This document shows positions 35,406-47,429 of a stretch of 64,000 bases of DNA, piece after piece. The stretch's first letter is position 1. The number at the start of each line of letters is the position of its first letter. The stretch is taken from contig NC_079147.1 in the NCBI RefSeq assembly GCF_945859685.1, forward strand, positions 17,835,289 to 17,899,288. The letters are read 5' to 3'. A model generated the notes under the pieces. That model did no database searches. It had not been told where the DNA came from and saw only the letters and a program-made list of their open reading frames with translations. Position numbers and translations under genes: made by a program. This DNA is from Eupeodes corollae. Lineage: Eukaryota > Arthropoda > Insecta > Diptera > Syrphidae.

Positions 35406-35605
35406 NNNNNNNNNNNNNNNNNNNNNNNNNNNNNNNNNNNNNNNNNNNNNNNNNNNNNNNNNNNNNNNNNNNNNNNNNNNNNNNNNNNNNNNNNNNNNNN
35501 NNNNNNNNNNNNNNNNNNNNNNNNNNNNNNNNNNNNNNNNNNNNNNNNNNNNNNNNNNNNNNNNNNNNNNNNNNNNNNNNNNNNNNNNNNNNNNNNNNNN
35601 NNNNN
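35406..35605. other. Assembly gap, exactly 200 N
   Basis: A run of 200 N, the same length as the one at 58166-58365. Identical round lengths indicate placeholder scaffold joins, not measured gaps. Confidence 0.98.
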
Positions 35606-35673
35606 TTTATTATAAAAATATCATGGTTTCAAAGAATTAATATATTTAAAAACAATTTGTTTTCGTTGTTTAG

Positions 35674-35837
35674 GAATGAAACTTGGAAAGTTAGAAGTTA
35701 AAGCTGGTCTTGTTGAAATATTGAAAAACTTCTATGTTAAGAAAGCAGATAATTATGAACGATTTATTGATCCAACATCATTTGTACTTGGTTTGAGTGG
35801 TGATATATTTTTAGAATTTGAAAGTATTCAAGAGTGA
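35674..35837 (+). CDS. CYP28-like P450, exon 8 only (B-like, truncated by gap)
   Basis: A TTTAG acceptor is followed by a 164-nt terminal exon with the same phase and length as exon 8 of genes A-C, ending EFESIQE and TGA. I see two amino-acid differences from gene B exon 8 (FYVKK against YYVKK; FVLGL against FLLGL). Upstream sequence stops at the gap inside intron 7. Most likely the other allele of gene B; alternatively a fourth paralogue. Confidence 0.75.
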
Positions 35838-35999
35838 CATGACAGTGTTTAAATATTGTATAATTGCATTAATAAATTGAAATGGGTCCTTGGCTTCGAT
35901 GGAGTCTTAGAGCTTGGTGTTTTTAGTTTCTGTGAACAATATTTATGTGGATGTTAAAAATTGGTAATAGAGTAAAAACTGAGAACTATACCTGTTAAT

Positions 36000-37400
36000 T
36001 TGAGTAGAATATGTTCAAAAGATGATATAATCAGATCGATGTTTTTTCAAATTCTATTTTAGAAACAATAGAATTATGCGTTTTCAAGAAATGCAACAAC
36101 CGACTTCCTGCACATCGCCTTCAAGTTAAACTATACAATGAGAGCATAACTGAGGAAAAACAAAAATTTCGCAATAGGAAGTGGAATGAAAATCTAAGCA
36201 AACTGGATAAAATGGCTAAGCCATTTTGGAATATTGCCAAAATAATTAGAAACAAAAACAGATAATTTACCATTCTAGAAAATGGTAATAATTTGGTTTA
36301 CGAAGACACAAAATAAAGCGTATGTCCTTGCATCAACTTGTTTGAATAACCATTTGGAGTATCAGTGATGGTGAAACCAAAAATCTTGTAAAAATTTTGT
36401 AAGCATGTTTGGCTCTAAAGTTCTAAACACACAAAATATTGACACCCATGCTTAAGGTCAACTCACCACCATAGAAAATGTAAAACATTTTGTTTTCAAT
36501 CTGAAAGTGAAGAAATCTGATGAAACAGCTAAAGTTATACTCCAAAGCCTGGGAAGAATTTTAAACTTCCACAAATCTATCGACCAATTAGTTTGTTAAG
36601 TAGTTTTAGCAACATTTTGGAATAGTTTTAAAAGAAAGATATACAAAAAATTGCTGATCAATTGAACATTATTCCTAATGAACATTTTGGCTCAAAAAAT
36701 TTCCCAGTACTACTCACCTAGTGCTGATACTCTATGCCAATATGTGAAACATAACCGTTAGCTTGGCAAATCAACTGGCCCCATTTTAGTTCTTTTTGGC
36801 GTAATGGAATAGTGGACAAATTAGTTTGCTCAGTCTCTCCAACTTATTTAACCCTAAGTTTCTTGTCTGATAAGTATTTTAGTGTTTATGCTAATAACAT
36901 TTCTTCAAATTGTTACCAAGTCGAACAAGGATCTGTGTTTGTGCCATTCCTGATATTGATAAGGTACAACCTCTTTTCTTTAGTACAAAAAGAAAGTCTA
37001 GTTTTCTTTCAAGCAATCCGAAATATGTTAACGGTGTTAATATAAACTGTGAAACGAGTGTAAGGTATGTAAGAGTTTGCTTAGATCAAAAACTTATCTA
37101 CAAAGAACATATTGCAAAAACGTTAAAGCAAGTCGGTATTGCTATAAAACTTCTTCTTCTCGCAATAGGAAGTCAGGTCTTAGTAACGCCAATAAAATTA
37201 TAATTAGTGGTTATAATTACTTGAATCGTAACTGGCTTAGTCATCTGGCTATTTTGACAGCTAAAAATGTTGATGTTGACGAAATTAACTTCCAGATACA
37301 AGAATGGTTACGAGGTGATCCCATATGTCTTTAAGTCAATCGATATTGTTTGTTAATGAAAACGATAGTGTAAATTTTCAAAATTCACTAGAAACTATTT
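36000..37400 (+). mobile_element. Jockey-like LINE relic (partner of 14540-15860)
   Basis: NRKWNENLSKLDKMAKPFWN near 36170-36240, the palm region KYFSVYANNISSNCYQVEQG near 36870-36920, and the thumb INCETSVRYVRVCLDQKLIY near 37045-37100. Frames are broken. Retains about 60 bp lost from the left arm. Confidence 0.7.
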
Positions 37401-37519
37401 GCGTTAGAGAAAGGTAAGTTAACCAAAAATAAAAAAACTCAACACAAAGGATGAGTCAAGAAAGCCACATCATTCCAGGAAAAGTGGGCAATAGTGAGAG
37501 CTGCTTTAAATTCAAGGCT

Positions 37520-37900
37520 TTGCATTAGTAAATTCAAGGTAGAATGTGGGGTTTAGGCTAGTTGACTGACTATACGACACTAACAATCACTTAGAAATTG
37601 ATTTTGAAACGAACTTTTTCGCAGTTTTGGCTATTTGGTATACAATGATGGACTTTCCGACAAGATAATGCACCTATACATACGGCAAGGACAACAAAAT
37701 CCTGGATTCGGGGGCAAAATGTGAACCTATTACCATGGCATATTCTTCTGACCTGCACCCAATGAAAAACGTAAAGGGATGACTTTCAAGAAATGTCTAC
37801 GGAGGAGGACGGCAATACCAAAAAACCGAAGAGATCAAATTTCGCTCAATTATCTGACAGAACTCTATGAATCCATACACCAGCAGTATTTATTTATTAA
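37520..37900 (+). mobile_element. Tc3-like transposase relic (partner of 14040-14480)
   Basis: Plus frame FRQDNAPIHTARTTKSWIRG then QNVNLLPWH, after which CC bases are lost relative to the left arm so the YSSDL block is out of frame. Inactive. Confidence 0.75.
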
Positions 37901-38135
37901 AACCATAGGTTCTTTTTGGTAATATCTTTGTTTTAAAGGGTCCTACAGGAAAATTTAGATCTTGTCCAAACCAAACAACTTTTATTTAATAACTTAATTA
38001 CTGTTTGCAATGTAAAATTAATCATTCATTCCACATCAAGAAACCGAAGGATTGCCGAAGACCCGAATGTGTGGCTTAATCTACATTATCAGGAATAAGA
38101 ACTCTCTTAGGAAACATTAAATAAATAAAAATAAA

Positions 38136-38240
38136 TTGGTAGTGCGATGGACTGTCATGCGAGAGGTCTTGGGTACTGCCTCTTGCGAGGAATTGACAAA
38201 TTCTCCAAGAGTAATTCTTGTCATAAAAAATTGCTTTCTC
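38136..38240 (+). repeat. SINE fragment absent from the left arm
   Basis: GGTAGTGCGATGGACTGTCA, GAGAGGTCTTGGG and CAAGAGTAATTCTTGTCAT are the SINE family head and body. It interrupts the mariner relic between tracts that are contiguous in the left arm near 13860-13900. Confidence 0.55.
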
Positions 38241-38325
38241 AGGGCACATTAAGGCGTATTTTTCTCCAGCTACGAAGCACATTTCTCATTTTGTGGGTAT
38301 GTTAATAAACAAAATTGTTGTATTG

Positions 38326-40124
38326 CTTTCTTACTTACTTAAGGTGGCGCTACAGTCCGGGGCGGAGCTGGGCCTCAACCAACAAGCGTCTCCAGTTTCG
38401 CACGCCAAGTTGGTTGAGGTCCTCTCCCACCTGGGTGCGCCACCTGAGTCGCGGTCTTCCTCTACTGCGCCGTCCCTCGGGATTGGATTCGAAGACCTTC
38501 CGGGCTTAAGCGTTGATGTCCATCCGCTCTACATGACCTAGCCATCTAAGCCGTTGGACTTTAATTCTGCTAACTAGGACAGTGTCGCTGTACAGTTCGT
38601 CGTTATATCTTCTCCTCCATTCTCCATCTATGCGTACGGGACCAAAAATCACCCGAAGAATTTTTCTCTCGAAGCATCCTAAGACACTCTCATCTTTCTT
38701 TGACAGGGTCTAGGCCTCAGCGCCATATAAATGAGAACCGGGATGATGAGTGTCTTATAGATGGTGATTTAAGATGCTCGAGAGAGGCCTTTACTTCTCA
38801 ATTGCCTTCTAAGTCCAAAGAAGCAGCGATCTCCAAGAGTTATTTTTAGTTTGATTTCAGCGCTGGACTCGTTGTTTGTGTTAAAAGCGGTGCCTAGGTA
38901 GACAAAGTCCTTAACTACCTCAAAGTTATAGCTGTCCATGGTGATGTTTTGTCCAAGACGTCGTCGTTCAGTGTCCTTTTTTGATGACAGCATATACTTG
39001 GTCTTGCCCTCATTGACCACTAAACCCATCTCCTTCGCTTCCGTCGCAATGCTCAAAAACGCTCCACTGACATTACGCTTTCATCTTCCAACTATGTCAA
39101 TGTCTTCTGCGTATCCGAGTAATAGTGTTGACAGTTGAGTTTTGCACAATTCTTTCCAGAACAATGTTGAGAAGTCGCATGACAGTTCATCAAATTGTCT
39201 AAAACCTTTTTTGACAACAAATGAATCGATAAGATCTTTTCCGACCTTGATAGAGCAGCGTGCATTCTCCATCGTCATTCTGCACAAACGGATAAGTTTG
39301 ACAGGGATGCCAAAACTAGACATTGCTCGGTAGAGCTCTTCCCTATAGATGCTGTCATACGCGGCTTTAAAATCGATAAAGAGATGGTGGGTATCGATTT
39401 GAAGCTCCTGGGTTTTTTCCAAGATCTGCCGTAGTGTGAATATTTGGTCGATAGTGGACTTTCCCGGGTTCAAGCCACACTGATAATGACCAATCAGGTT
39501 GTTGACGAATGGCTTCAGACGTTCACATAATACGGCAGAGAGGATCTTATACGCAATGTTAAGGAGACTGATGCCTCTTTAGTTGGTGCAATTTAAAGGA
39601 TCTCCTTTCTTATGTATCGTGCATACTATGCTGAGATTCCACTCATCGGGCATGCTTTCTTCCGACCATATTTTGCAGATGAGTTGGTGCATGCTCCCTA
39701 CCAAGTCATCACCTGCTGCTTTGATTAGTTCGGCAGCGATGCCGTCAGCTCCAGCAGCTTTGTTTGACTTATGTTTAGATATAGCTATCTTCACTTCGTC
39801 AAGGTCGGGTAGGCGGAATTGTTGATCTGCGTCGCCTAGGTGGAGTGGTTCTATCTCCCTATATAATTTGGAGAAGTGATCTTTCCATATTCTCAGCATC
39901 GACTGCGGTTCTACTACGATGTTCAACTGATCGTTTTTACAGGCTTCGGTTCGTGGCTGGTACCCTTGGGAGGTTTTTTTTACCTTTTGGTAAAATTTAC
40001 GAACCTCATTCCTGTTGTGACATCCCTTTATCTCCTCGATCGCGCGCTTCTCATGCTTTCGTTTTTCCGAACTATGAAGCCGGTGTTCCTCTCTCCTCTT
40101 CTGCTCGTAGAGCTCGCGAGCAGC
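38326..40124 (-). mobile_element. RTE-like LINE, 5'-truncated, with target-site duplication
   Basis: Flanked by TGTTGTATTG at 38316-38325 and 40125-40134; the left arm holds the single uncut copy (reversed) at 13812-13821. The minus strand reads RT N-terminus (EACKNDQLNIVVEPQSMLRI), KLKSNKAAG-like and ADGIAAELIKA, STIDQIFTLRQILEKTQ, LFIDFKAAYDS with the first catalytic Asp, FRQFDELSCDF where GDALSC is usual, YAEDIDIVGR (YADD mutated to YAED) and FVYLGTAF. The 3' end is (AAGT)n, as in RTE elements. It splits the mariner relic. Confidence 0.85.
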
Positions 40125-40560
40125 TGTTGTATTGAGGGTTCTGAAAATCCTCAAGTTATTGAAGAAAGGCCATTAAGGTGTGATCGGACCTTCCTTCTTC
40201 GAAAACAACGATGGAATCACTGCCACCTTCAATTCGGAGCGTTATGGTCATATGGTACGACCTTTTTTGCCTGCTATTAAAGAATACGAATACCACTTGG
40301 AACTTATGTGGTCATAGCAAAACGGTGTCACATGCCACACAACTCCAGCGAATATGGCTTTATTGCAAGAGACATTTCCTGGCCTCGTAATATCTCGTCG
40401 TCGTAAAAACCTTTAACTGTTTAGTATTTTCAAACCAAAATTCGAAAGGTTATGGTTGAAATACAGCATAATATGTGTCAAAAAGTGGTCGAAAACTACC
40501 TCAAAAGAATCAATGCCTGCAACAATTCGCTTGGTGGCCACTTAAATGATATAATGTTTT
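40125..40560 (+). mobile_element. mariner transposase relic, downstream part
   Basis: SENPQVIEERPLRCDRTFLL follows on from the part before the RTE insertion. Relative to 13336-13990 there is a deletion after EERPL. CHTTPANMALLQETFPG near 40330-40390 and RKVMVEIQHNMCQKVVENYL near 40440-40500 identify it. Inactive. Confidence 0.75.
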
Positions 40561-40634
40561 AAACATCACGATTTAACTTAACCAATAATAAAAAGAAAAA
40601 TCATGAAAAACAAATAGGATTTCCCTGTAAAAAA

Positions 40635-41330
40635 GAGGCTGCGATTCGACCCACACTGATAACTTCCCATTCCGTCTGTCGATTTGTCTTGCTTAAGAAT
40701 TTGTAGGTTTTCGTGTTGGGTAAAAAATGTTGTTAGTTGAATTATTCTTAAACATTTTAAAATAACCAACAAATTGTTCATATAAAGAAATAGTTAATTT
40801 TGAAAATCTACTTTTTTAAATAGATTTTTAGTCGAAAACAAATTTTTACTAATTTTAGAGACATTTCATGAATTTTTACAAATTGGATGAATGAAATTAA
40901 TTTGAGAGATATTCAGTACCGAACATCAATTTTTACCAAATTTTCGTACTATTTTTTGTAGATTTTTTTTGTATGAAAAAACGGCTCTTTTTATTTTTAT
41001 AAAAAAAAGTACTGAATATCGAAAACAATATTTTCTGTGAAATAAAAAAGTTTGAAGAGAATACTTTTTATTTTAAAAAGCTATTTGAGTAGAAAGTAAA
41101 TTTTTACCAAGTTTTACTATTATTTTTGTATTAGTTTTCTATTTTTTGTAAAAAAAAAACTGTTAATTTCATTTTGCTTAAAATTTTCAGAATGTTGGCA
41201 GCAATATTTCTTCAAATTTCTTCAAATCGCAAATTTGTGAAAAGATATTTGAGTCGAAAATCGTCGAGAAATGTCAAAAATATTAATTTGACAAATCGGA
41301 ACCATTACATTAACTTCCTATGGGAAGTTA
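40635..41330 (+). repeat. Minisatellite inverted-repeat element, short copy
   Basis: GAGGCTGCGATTCGACCCAC flank, TAACTTCCCAT at 40660-40670 and ATGGGAAGTTA at 41320-41330. Contains fewer units than 11131-12600, and the ACGTCCGT-rich end is deleted. It has no counterpart at the matching place in the left arm (near 13330), so it is a presence/absence difference. Confidence 0.65.
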
Positions 41331-41342
41331 AAAATAAATAAA

Positions 41343-41575
41343 TAAGGTGGCGCAACGGTCTTTTGAAAACTAGGGCCTAATGACTTACAACTCTCAATAG
41401 TTCATGTGTACGAGCTTTGTTGTCAGGAATGCAGGGGACCTACAATTTCAAGACTTTACATGACAAGATTTACTCTTGGAGAATTTGTGAATTTCTCGCA
41501 TGAGGCAGTACCCAAGACCTCTGCCATGACAGTCCAACACATTAACCATCACGCCACAGGTGCTACTAGTAACAT
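41343..41575 (-). repeat. SINE (partner of 13012-13258)
   Basis: Reversed match to the left-arm SINE, including the head CCATCACGCCACAGGTGC and GTCCAACAC near 41530-41570. Better preserved than the left copy. Confidence 0.6.
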
Positions 41576-41989
41576 TGTATAACGCTTTTTTTATTGTCTC
41601 CGCTTTTGTTAAGCTTTTGGTTGCAAGTGGGTGTTTCATATGATTGCCGTTTTTATTTTCTTTGCTCTTGTCTCCCCTATTTTTCTGTTTGAAAACGAGA
41701 TTACCTCTATTCGTGTATGTGGGGTCTCGTATTGTGAACGAGCTGTCACACTTCTATTAGAAGTGCCTTTGGTTCTGTTATCACTTTCGGACTTAATCAA
41801 GTTAATTACAAAATTCACCTCGATGGGCTTCATCGTTTACTTTATGCTTGCTTCTGCGTGGTTTGGTGGTTTGCTTTGTATTATTTGTTGTTCTGGATTT
41901 CACCATAGTCAATGCAAGGCATTCTTGGCATCAACTCATGTGGGGCAGGTCTAGAGCTGTTAATTATGTAATCTTTGCTGGAGGTAAAT

Positions 41990-43625
41990 ATGCCTGAATA
42001 TACAGTGGCGACCGCAAGGGGTAAGATTATTATTATTAAATTCCCATAGGAAGTTATTGTAATGGGTCCGATTTGTCAAATTGAAAATTTTGACATTTCT
42101 CGACGTTTCAAGGTCCCTAGAGGCGAAATAAAAGATTTTTAGAAAGATGTCTGTGCGTGCGCGTATACATACGTTAGTACGTCCGTACGTCCTTATTTCC
42201 GTCCGTCCGTATGTCCTTACGTCCGTACGTCTGTACGTTCGCGACGTTTTTTTTGCCGTCCATAGCTCAAGAACCAGAAGGGATATCTATTTCAAATACA
42301 TTTTGTTATATAGATAATAAGGCAGAAAGATGCAGAAAGGGCTCTCAAGAAAATTGCGTGGTGGTTTTTTTACAATAGCAGTTTGAAAAAAACATTTTGA
42401 ACATTTTGGTTGACACGAAATATCTTACGAACCAAAAACGCTAGAGACTTGAATTAAATTTTATATAATATATTGTAACGTGATACCAAACAAGTGTATT
42501 TATTAAAAAAAAGCAATACAACGGTTTTTTTTATAAATCAATAAAACTTAAAAAAAAAATGTTCACCCCTAAAATTTTACGACTGAAATATGATTTCATC
42601 CCTTAAACAATTTTGTGCAACGAAGAATAATGTTTTTGGCATTTGATAAAATGTTGAGAAAAATCTAATTGACAGTTTTTTTTATAAAAAATAAAAATCT
42701 AAAAAGAAACATTACTTAAAGTTCGTAAAAATTGCATATCGATTCAAATATCTTTTCAAAAACTTGAAATTTGGGCTTCAATGTTATTTTATTTTATAAG
42801 AAATACTGTTTCAATGTTGAGAAAAATCGAATAGACAGTTTTTTTTATTTTTTTTTAAATAAAAAACCTAAAAAAAAAACGTATAAAAGTTGGTAAAAAT
42901 TGATTTTCGACTCAAATATCTTTTCAAAACTTTGAGATAGTGGCTTTAATTTACTTTTAACTTTCAAAAATCTTGTTGTCAACATTCACTTAAAGTTTGA
43001 AAAAAATCGAACTGACAGTTTTTTTACAAAAAAATAAAAACCGAAAAAAAAAATGAACAAAAGTTGGTAAAAATGATTTTCGACCCAAATATCTTTTGAA
43101 AACTTTGAGATAATAGCTTGTAATTAATTTTTTCTTATAAGAAATATTGTTTTCATCATTAGGATAAATTTTGAGAAAAATCGAATTGACAGTTTTTTTA
43201 CAAAAAATAAAAACCTAAACAAAAAATGTATAAAAGTTGGTAAAAATTTATTTTCGACTCAAATATCTCTTCAAAAATTTTTAATATTGACTTCAAACTA
43301 ATTTTATCTTATAAGAAATAGTGTTTTCAACATTTGGTTAGATTTAAAAAAATCGAATTGACAGTTTTTTTTAACGAAATAAAAAAACAATACTAAAACT
43401 TGGTAAAAATTTACTTTTGACTTAAAAATCTTTTTAAAAATTAAAAACATAGTCTTCAAACCTTTTATTTCACAGAAGATATTGTTTTCGATATTCAGTA
43501 GTTTGTTTATAAAAATTAAATCTACAAAAACTAGTACGCAAATTTGGTAAAAATTGATCTTCGATTCTTCAAATTAATTTAATTCGTCCAATTTGTAAAA
43601 AATTAAGAAATTTTACTAAAATGGT
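41990..43625 (+). repeat. Minisatellite element copy in unit 1
   Basis: Reversed counterpart of 11131-12600, starting with a variant palindrome TTCCCATAGGAAGTTATTG near 42041. Carries a longer ACGTCCGT tract at 42170-42245 than the left arm, then about seven ~173-bp units with the GAATTGACAGTTTTTT word. The GGGTCGCAT end is missing, replaced by the RTE fragment. Confidence 0.7.
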
Positions 43626-43639
43626 TGGTGTAGTTTAGA

Positions 43640-44063
43640 GGTCTACTGAGGTTCCACTCATAGGGCGTGCTTTCCAGCTATAGTGTTTTATCTCCAGCTG
43701 CTTTAAAGAGCTCGGCATTCAAGCCATCTGGTCCAGCGGCTTTATTAGGCTTCAGCTTAGATATGGCAATCTTCGTCAAAGTGGGGAAAACGGGATTGTT
43801 GGCTTTCGTCGTCTATGTTCAATGTTTCATCCTGCCTGACAGCGGAATTCAGTTGTTCGTCGCCGTTATACAGTCTGCAGAAGTGGTCCTTCCATATTCT
43901 TAGCATTGACTGCGGTTCCACTATGATCTTTCCACTTCCGTCTTTGCTGCCTTCGGTTCTATGTTTATGTACCTGTGAATTTCGTTTCACCCGTTCACAA
44001 AACTTTCGAACTTCATTCCTGCTTTAAAACCTCTTAACATCTTCGACCGCACGCTTCTCATGC
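43640..44063 (-). mobile_element. RTE-like LINE fragment in unit 1
   Basis: The minus strand reads GKIIVEPQSMLRIWKDHFCR and, after a break, KPNKAAGPDGLNAELFKAAG, the RT N-terminal region. It is cut at its upstream end by the LINE 5' end at about 44064. Confidence 0.7.
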
Positions 44064-47012
44064 CCTCTCTTGTAACGAACCCACTTGGGTGTAAACCTCT
44101 CCTTTCCTTACTACCATTACAACCACGGGCTACAGGCTCCCGGGGGTGATCCTGGCAGCAGAAAGGAGAGGGTGTCCAGGCCACGGTAGCTTGGCATGCT
44201 TGCTTTCGCACGAACTAGCTCGCCGACGGGGGGGTTCTTGCTACCGCAGCACTAGACGGGGTTACGACTTCATGCCATACATAAATGAAATAAGAAAAAA
44301 AAAATGGAGACCCGAATTGTCCAGGTGTTGGGGAGAGTGATCCCTATAGAGGGGGAGGGTCGTTGATGGTGATGACCCTCGGAGGATTTGCCCACCCTTT
44401 GTATCCGACGGATACCACCTTGGCTACTACAACCTCCTATTTATGTAGTAGCCCCTAACTCACCCTTTTGCTTCGCCAAACGCACCTTACTCCATGTGCG
44501 TCACCTCCACCCCAGTCCTAGGGTATCTAGCCGGCTACCCTAGCTAGAAGTTAAAAGAAAGAGAAAACCGCCTTCCCAAAGTAAAAACAACCGGAAATTA
44601 TCTTCAGAGAAAGACCATATTGTTTCTTTGTTTTAAAACGTTATAACTTTTAATGTTTCTATTAAAACTTAATTAGAAATTATATAAAAAAAATACCATT
44701 AAAGAAAAATTAAAATTTTATATAAATTAAATATAAGTTAAAGGAAATTTAAATAAAAGTTAAATATGAAAAAAAAAAACAAATTAAATATTAAAATAAA
44801 AGAATTAAATAAAGATTAAAAGTAAAAAGAAATAAGAAAAGAAATAAGGGAATAAAAAAAGAAAAAAAAACCACCAAACATTAAACAAAATTAAAACCAA
44901 AATGCACTAAAAACAAGAAAAAAAGAAAATAAACTTACTTTGGCTAGATTTTTTTTTTCTTATAAAATGTGTGAGCAGCCCCACAGATAGTGCACTACTT
45001 CGGGTTTCTCCTCCGCCTGCAAACAAAATTAATTGTTTCTTTTGTTTTTGCTGTACCGCGTCAAAGGGAAACGATCTTTACATTATTTATTTGTTTTGTT
45101 TTTGGTTTAATTTATCTATTATTATTATTTATTATTCCCATTTATTTTTTTTTTATTTCTTCACTTTCATTTTAGCCTTTAAATATTTGACTATTCCTTT
45201 TCTTCTTTAAAAAAAACTTATAATTAAACACAAACTTTAAAACCGACACGAAATCACACACTTGGTATTACACACAAATAAAATTCTTAACGGTAGCAAG
45301 TTTGTTGTCAAAAGTGGCAATGTAACTTCTACCACAACATTCTCAATTAAAAATGGTCTTCAACAGGGAGCGGTGAATTCGCCGATTCTCTTCAGCATTT
45401 ACACCAGTGATCTGATAGGTAGTCTTACAAAGGCAATTGCGTACGCCGACGATCTAATTCCGTACAGAACCGGCCGGAAAGGTTGAGGTTATTAGAATCC
45501 TCTTGCAGCGTGATTTCGACAAGATTCAGCGATATTGCGACGACTGGAAACTGAAAATAAATGTCCAGAAGCCGGAGACAATTCTGTTCCGGACTCCGTT
45601 GGCTGGGGCTGACTACGGATACAAGTAAGAATTGGCGCAAGATGGTCATCGTTGATCTTCACGGACAGCCATTAGCGAGCAAAAGTGTAGTGAAGTACCT
45701 CGGTATCTGGTTAGATCAGTATTTATATTTCGACAGACATATAAATGCTGCTCTGACCAGGGCCAGAGGAGCCTTCGCTCTGACGAAACGGCTATTTTTT
45801 AGCAGTCGGCTTGGCCCCAGAGTGAAGGTAATTTGCTACATGGCCCTCATACGGCCAATGATCGTTTATGGTTGTCCTGTTTGGTTCAACGTTGCCCCTT
45901 CCCAGATGGAGAAGTTTCGGGTGTTCGAGCGGCAGTGTTTACGACGCTGTACCGGCTTATATCGAACAGCCGAGTCTTCTTATGTGCATTATTCTTCCAA
46001 CGAGGTCCTATACAACGGGGCTCGAATCAACAGAATTGACAATTTCGTGATAAAACTCGTTCGAGGTCACATTGCAAGAGCTATGTCTTCGACCAACAAT
46101 TTAATTTTCGGGGCGTTCTATCCGAAAGACGAGTATTTTGAGAGTGCACGCTTGAGCGGCTTCATTCCCCCAGAGGCATTCCTCTTTTTAGATAGATGCT
46201 GTCTGATACAGGATAGATTGGCAGTTCCGTTAATCTACCACGTCAGACGAAGAACCTGTACAATCGGGACGTCATGGCACAAGGCGGAGCAGAGCTCCCT
46301 CGGTTCAGTAGGGCTGTGTCCGAACGGGACCGAACTGATAGGGTGAAGCAGATGAACCAGTTTTGGTGGCTTCAATCGGCACTTGATAATGGGTAGTCGG
46401 GATGGGGTTTTAAGCCTTGGCGGGCTTACATACTTGTTTTATAGTTTTAGGGTTTAGTTTTAAGTAGAATAGGCATGGTGGCACAAAAAAAAATACAAAA
46501 AAATTTAATTAAAAAATAAAAAGAAAAAAAAAAACAAAAAAAAAAAATTAAAAACAAAAAAAATCAAAGAAAAAAAAACATGGAATAAAAAAAAAAGCAT
46601 ACAAAAAAGTAAAATATAAAAACAAAACACGTTAGATTTGCTGCTGTGGTTGTTCTAGTTTTAAGTAGTTTATAGGTAGAATAGGTAGTTTAAGTTAGTT
46701 TTAAGTTTTATTTAAGGATCTTATTTTAAGTAGTTTGTAAGTAAAAATAAATAAAAAAGGTTATTGATATTAGTTTTTTTCAAAATTTTCTAATAAAAAC
46801 AAAACAAATAAAATTTAAATTGAAGTAAAACAGATCTTAAGGCCGAAAGGCATTACTAATTAGTGTTATAGTTTAGCTTAGAGTGTCCGTATGGGACCAT
46901 TAAGTTAGTTGTAAGTTATGGATAATTAGGCTAGTTTTATGAATTTTTGTCTAGCTTTAAGATAGGTTTAAGAATGAATTAATAAAAATTAATTAAAAAA
47001 AAAAAAAAAAAA
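44064..47012 (+). mobile_element. Internally deleted jockey-superfamily LINE with poly(A) tail, unit 1
   Basis: 44064-44560 is a GC-richer 5' leader (near 44120-44530, several short inverted repeats), followed by A-rich DNA. The coding part begins abruptly inside the RT (GLQQGAVNSPILFSIYTSDL, AYADDLI with intact YADD, 45262-45486), so the endonuclease and RT fingers are deleted. After frame breaks near 45480 and 45627 a 261-codon frame (45561-46346) carries YLGIWLDQYLYFDRHINAAL, ALIRPMIVYGCPVWFNVAPS and VFERQCLRRCTGLYR. The 3' UTR is A-rich and ends in 18 A. The layout suggests a non-autonomous or rearranged copy. Confidence 0.75.
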
Positions 47013-47222
47013 GTGCGTTGGACTATCATGCCAAAGGTCTTCGGTTCAATCCCTGCCTATGTCATCTAAAGTTTTTCCTCTTGCGAGGAATTGATAAATT
47101 CTCCAAGACTAATTCTTGTCATGAAAAGTGCTTCCTCAAATTAGAAGGAATGGTTGAGAGTTGGAAGTCACTAGGCCCTAGTTTTCAACGGACTGTTGCA
47201 CGACCTAATTTATTTATTTATT
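47013..47222 (+). repeat. SINE with B box, unit 1
   Basis: Directly follows the LINE poly(A). GTGCGTTGGACTATCATGCC then GGTTCAATCCC, a good pol III B box, the family body, ACTAGGCCCTAG and a TTTATTTATT tail. The A-box part is cut off. Counterpart of the headless SINE at 10745-11045. Confidence 0.65.
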
Positions 47223-47429
47223 ATAAACCTTATCGTCCAGTTAATTACAAAATTCACCTCGATGGGCTTCATCGTTTACTTTATGCTTGCTTCTGCGTGG
47301 TTTGGTGGTTTGCTTTGTATTATTTGTTGTTCTGGATTTCACCATAGTCAATGCAAGGCATTCTTGGCATCAACTCATGTGGGGCAGGTCTAGAGCTGTT
47401 AATTATGTAATCTTTGCTGGAGGTAAATA

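Larger units (their letters stand above)
41801..47239 (+). repeat. 5439-bp tandem duplication, unit 1
   Basis: Repeated immediately at 47240-52678. The unit starts GTTAATTACAAAATTCACC in both. Contents: unidentified spacer, minisatellite element, RTE fragment, internally deleted LINE, SINE. Confidence 0.95.

Noticed and set aside
35397..35640. Reading frames spanning the N runs (also 58106-58445)
   Set aside because: Consist almost entirely of undetermined bases.
41631..41954. 107-codon hydrophobic plus-strand frame
   Set aside because: Lies in non-coding repeat DNA, its left-arm counterpart is not open in the same way, and part is repeated in the tandem units; not a supported protein.
44971..45210. 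Hydrophobic frames rich in F, I and Y
   Set aside because: They come from the T-rich leader of the LINE and match no domain.
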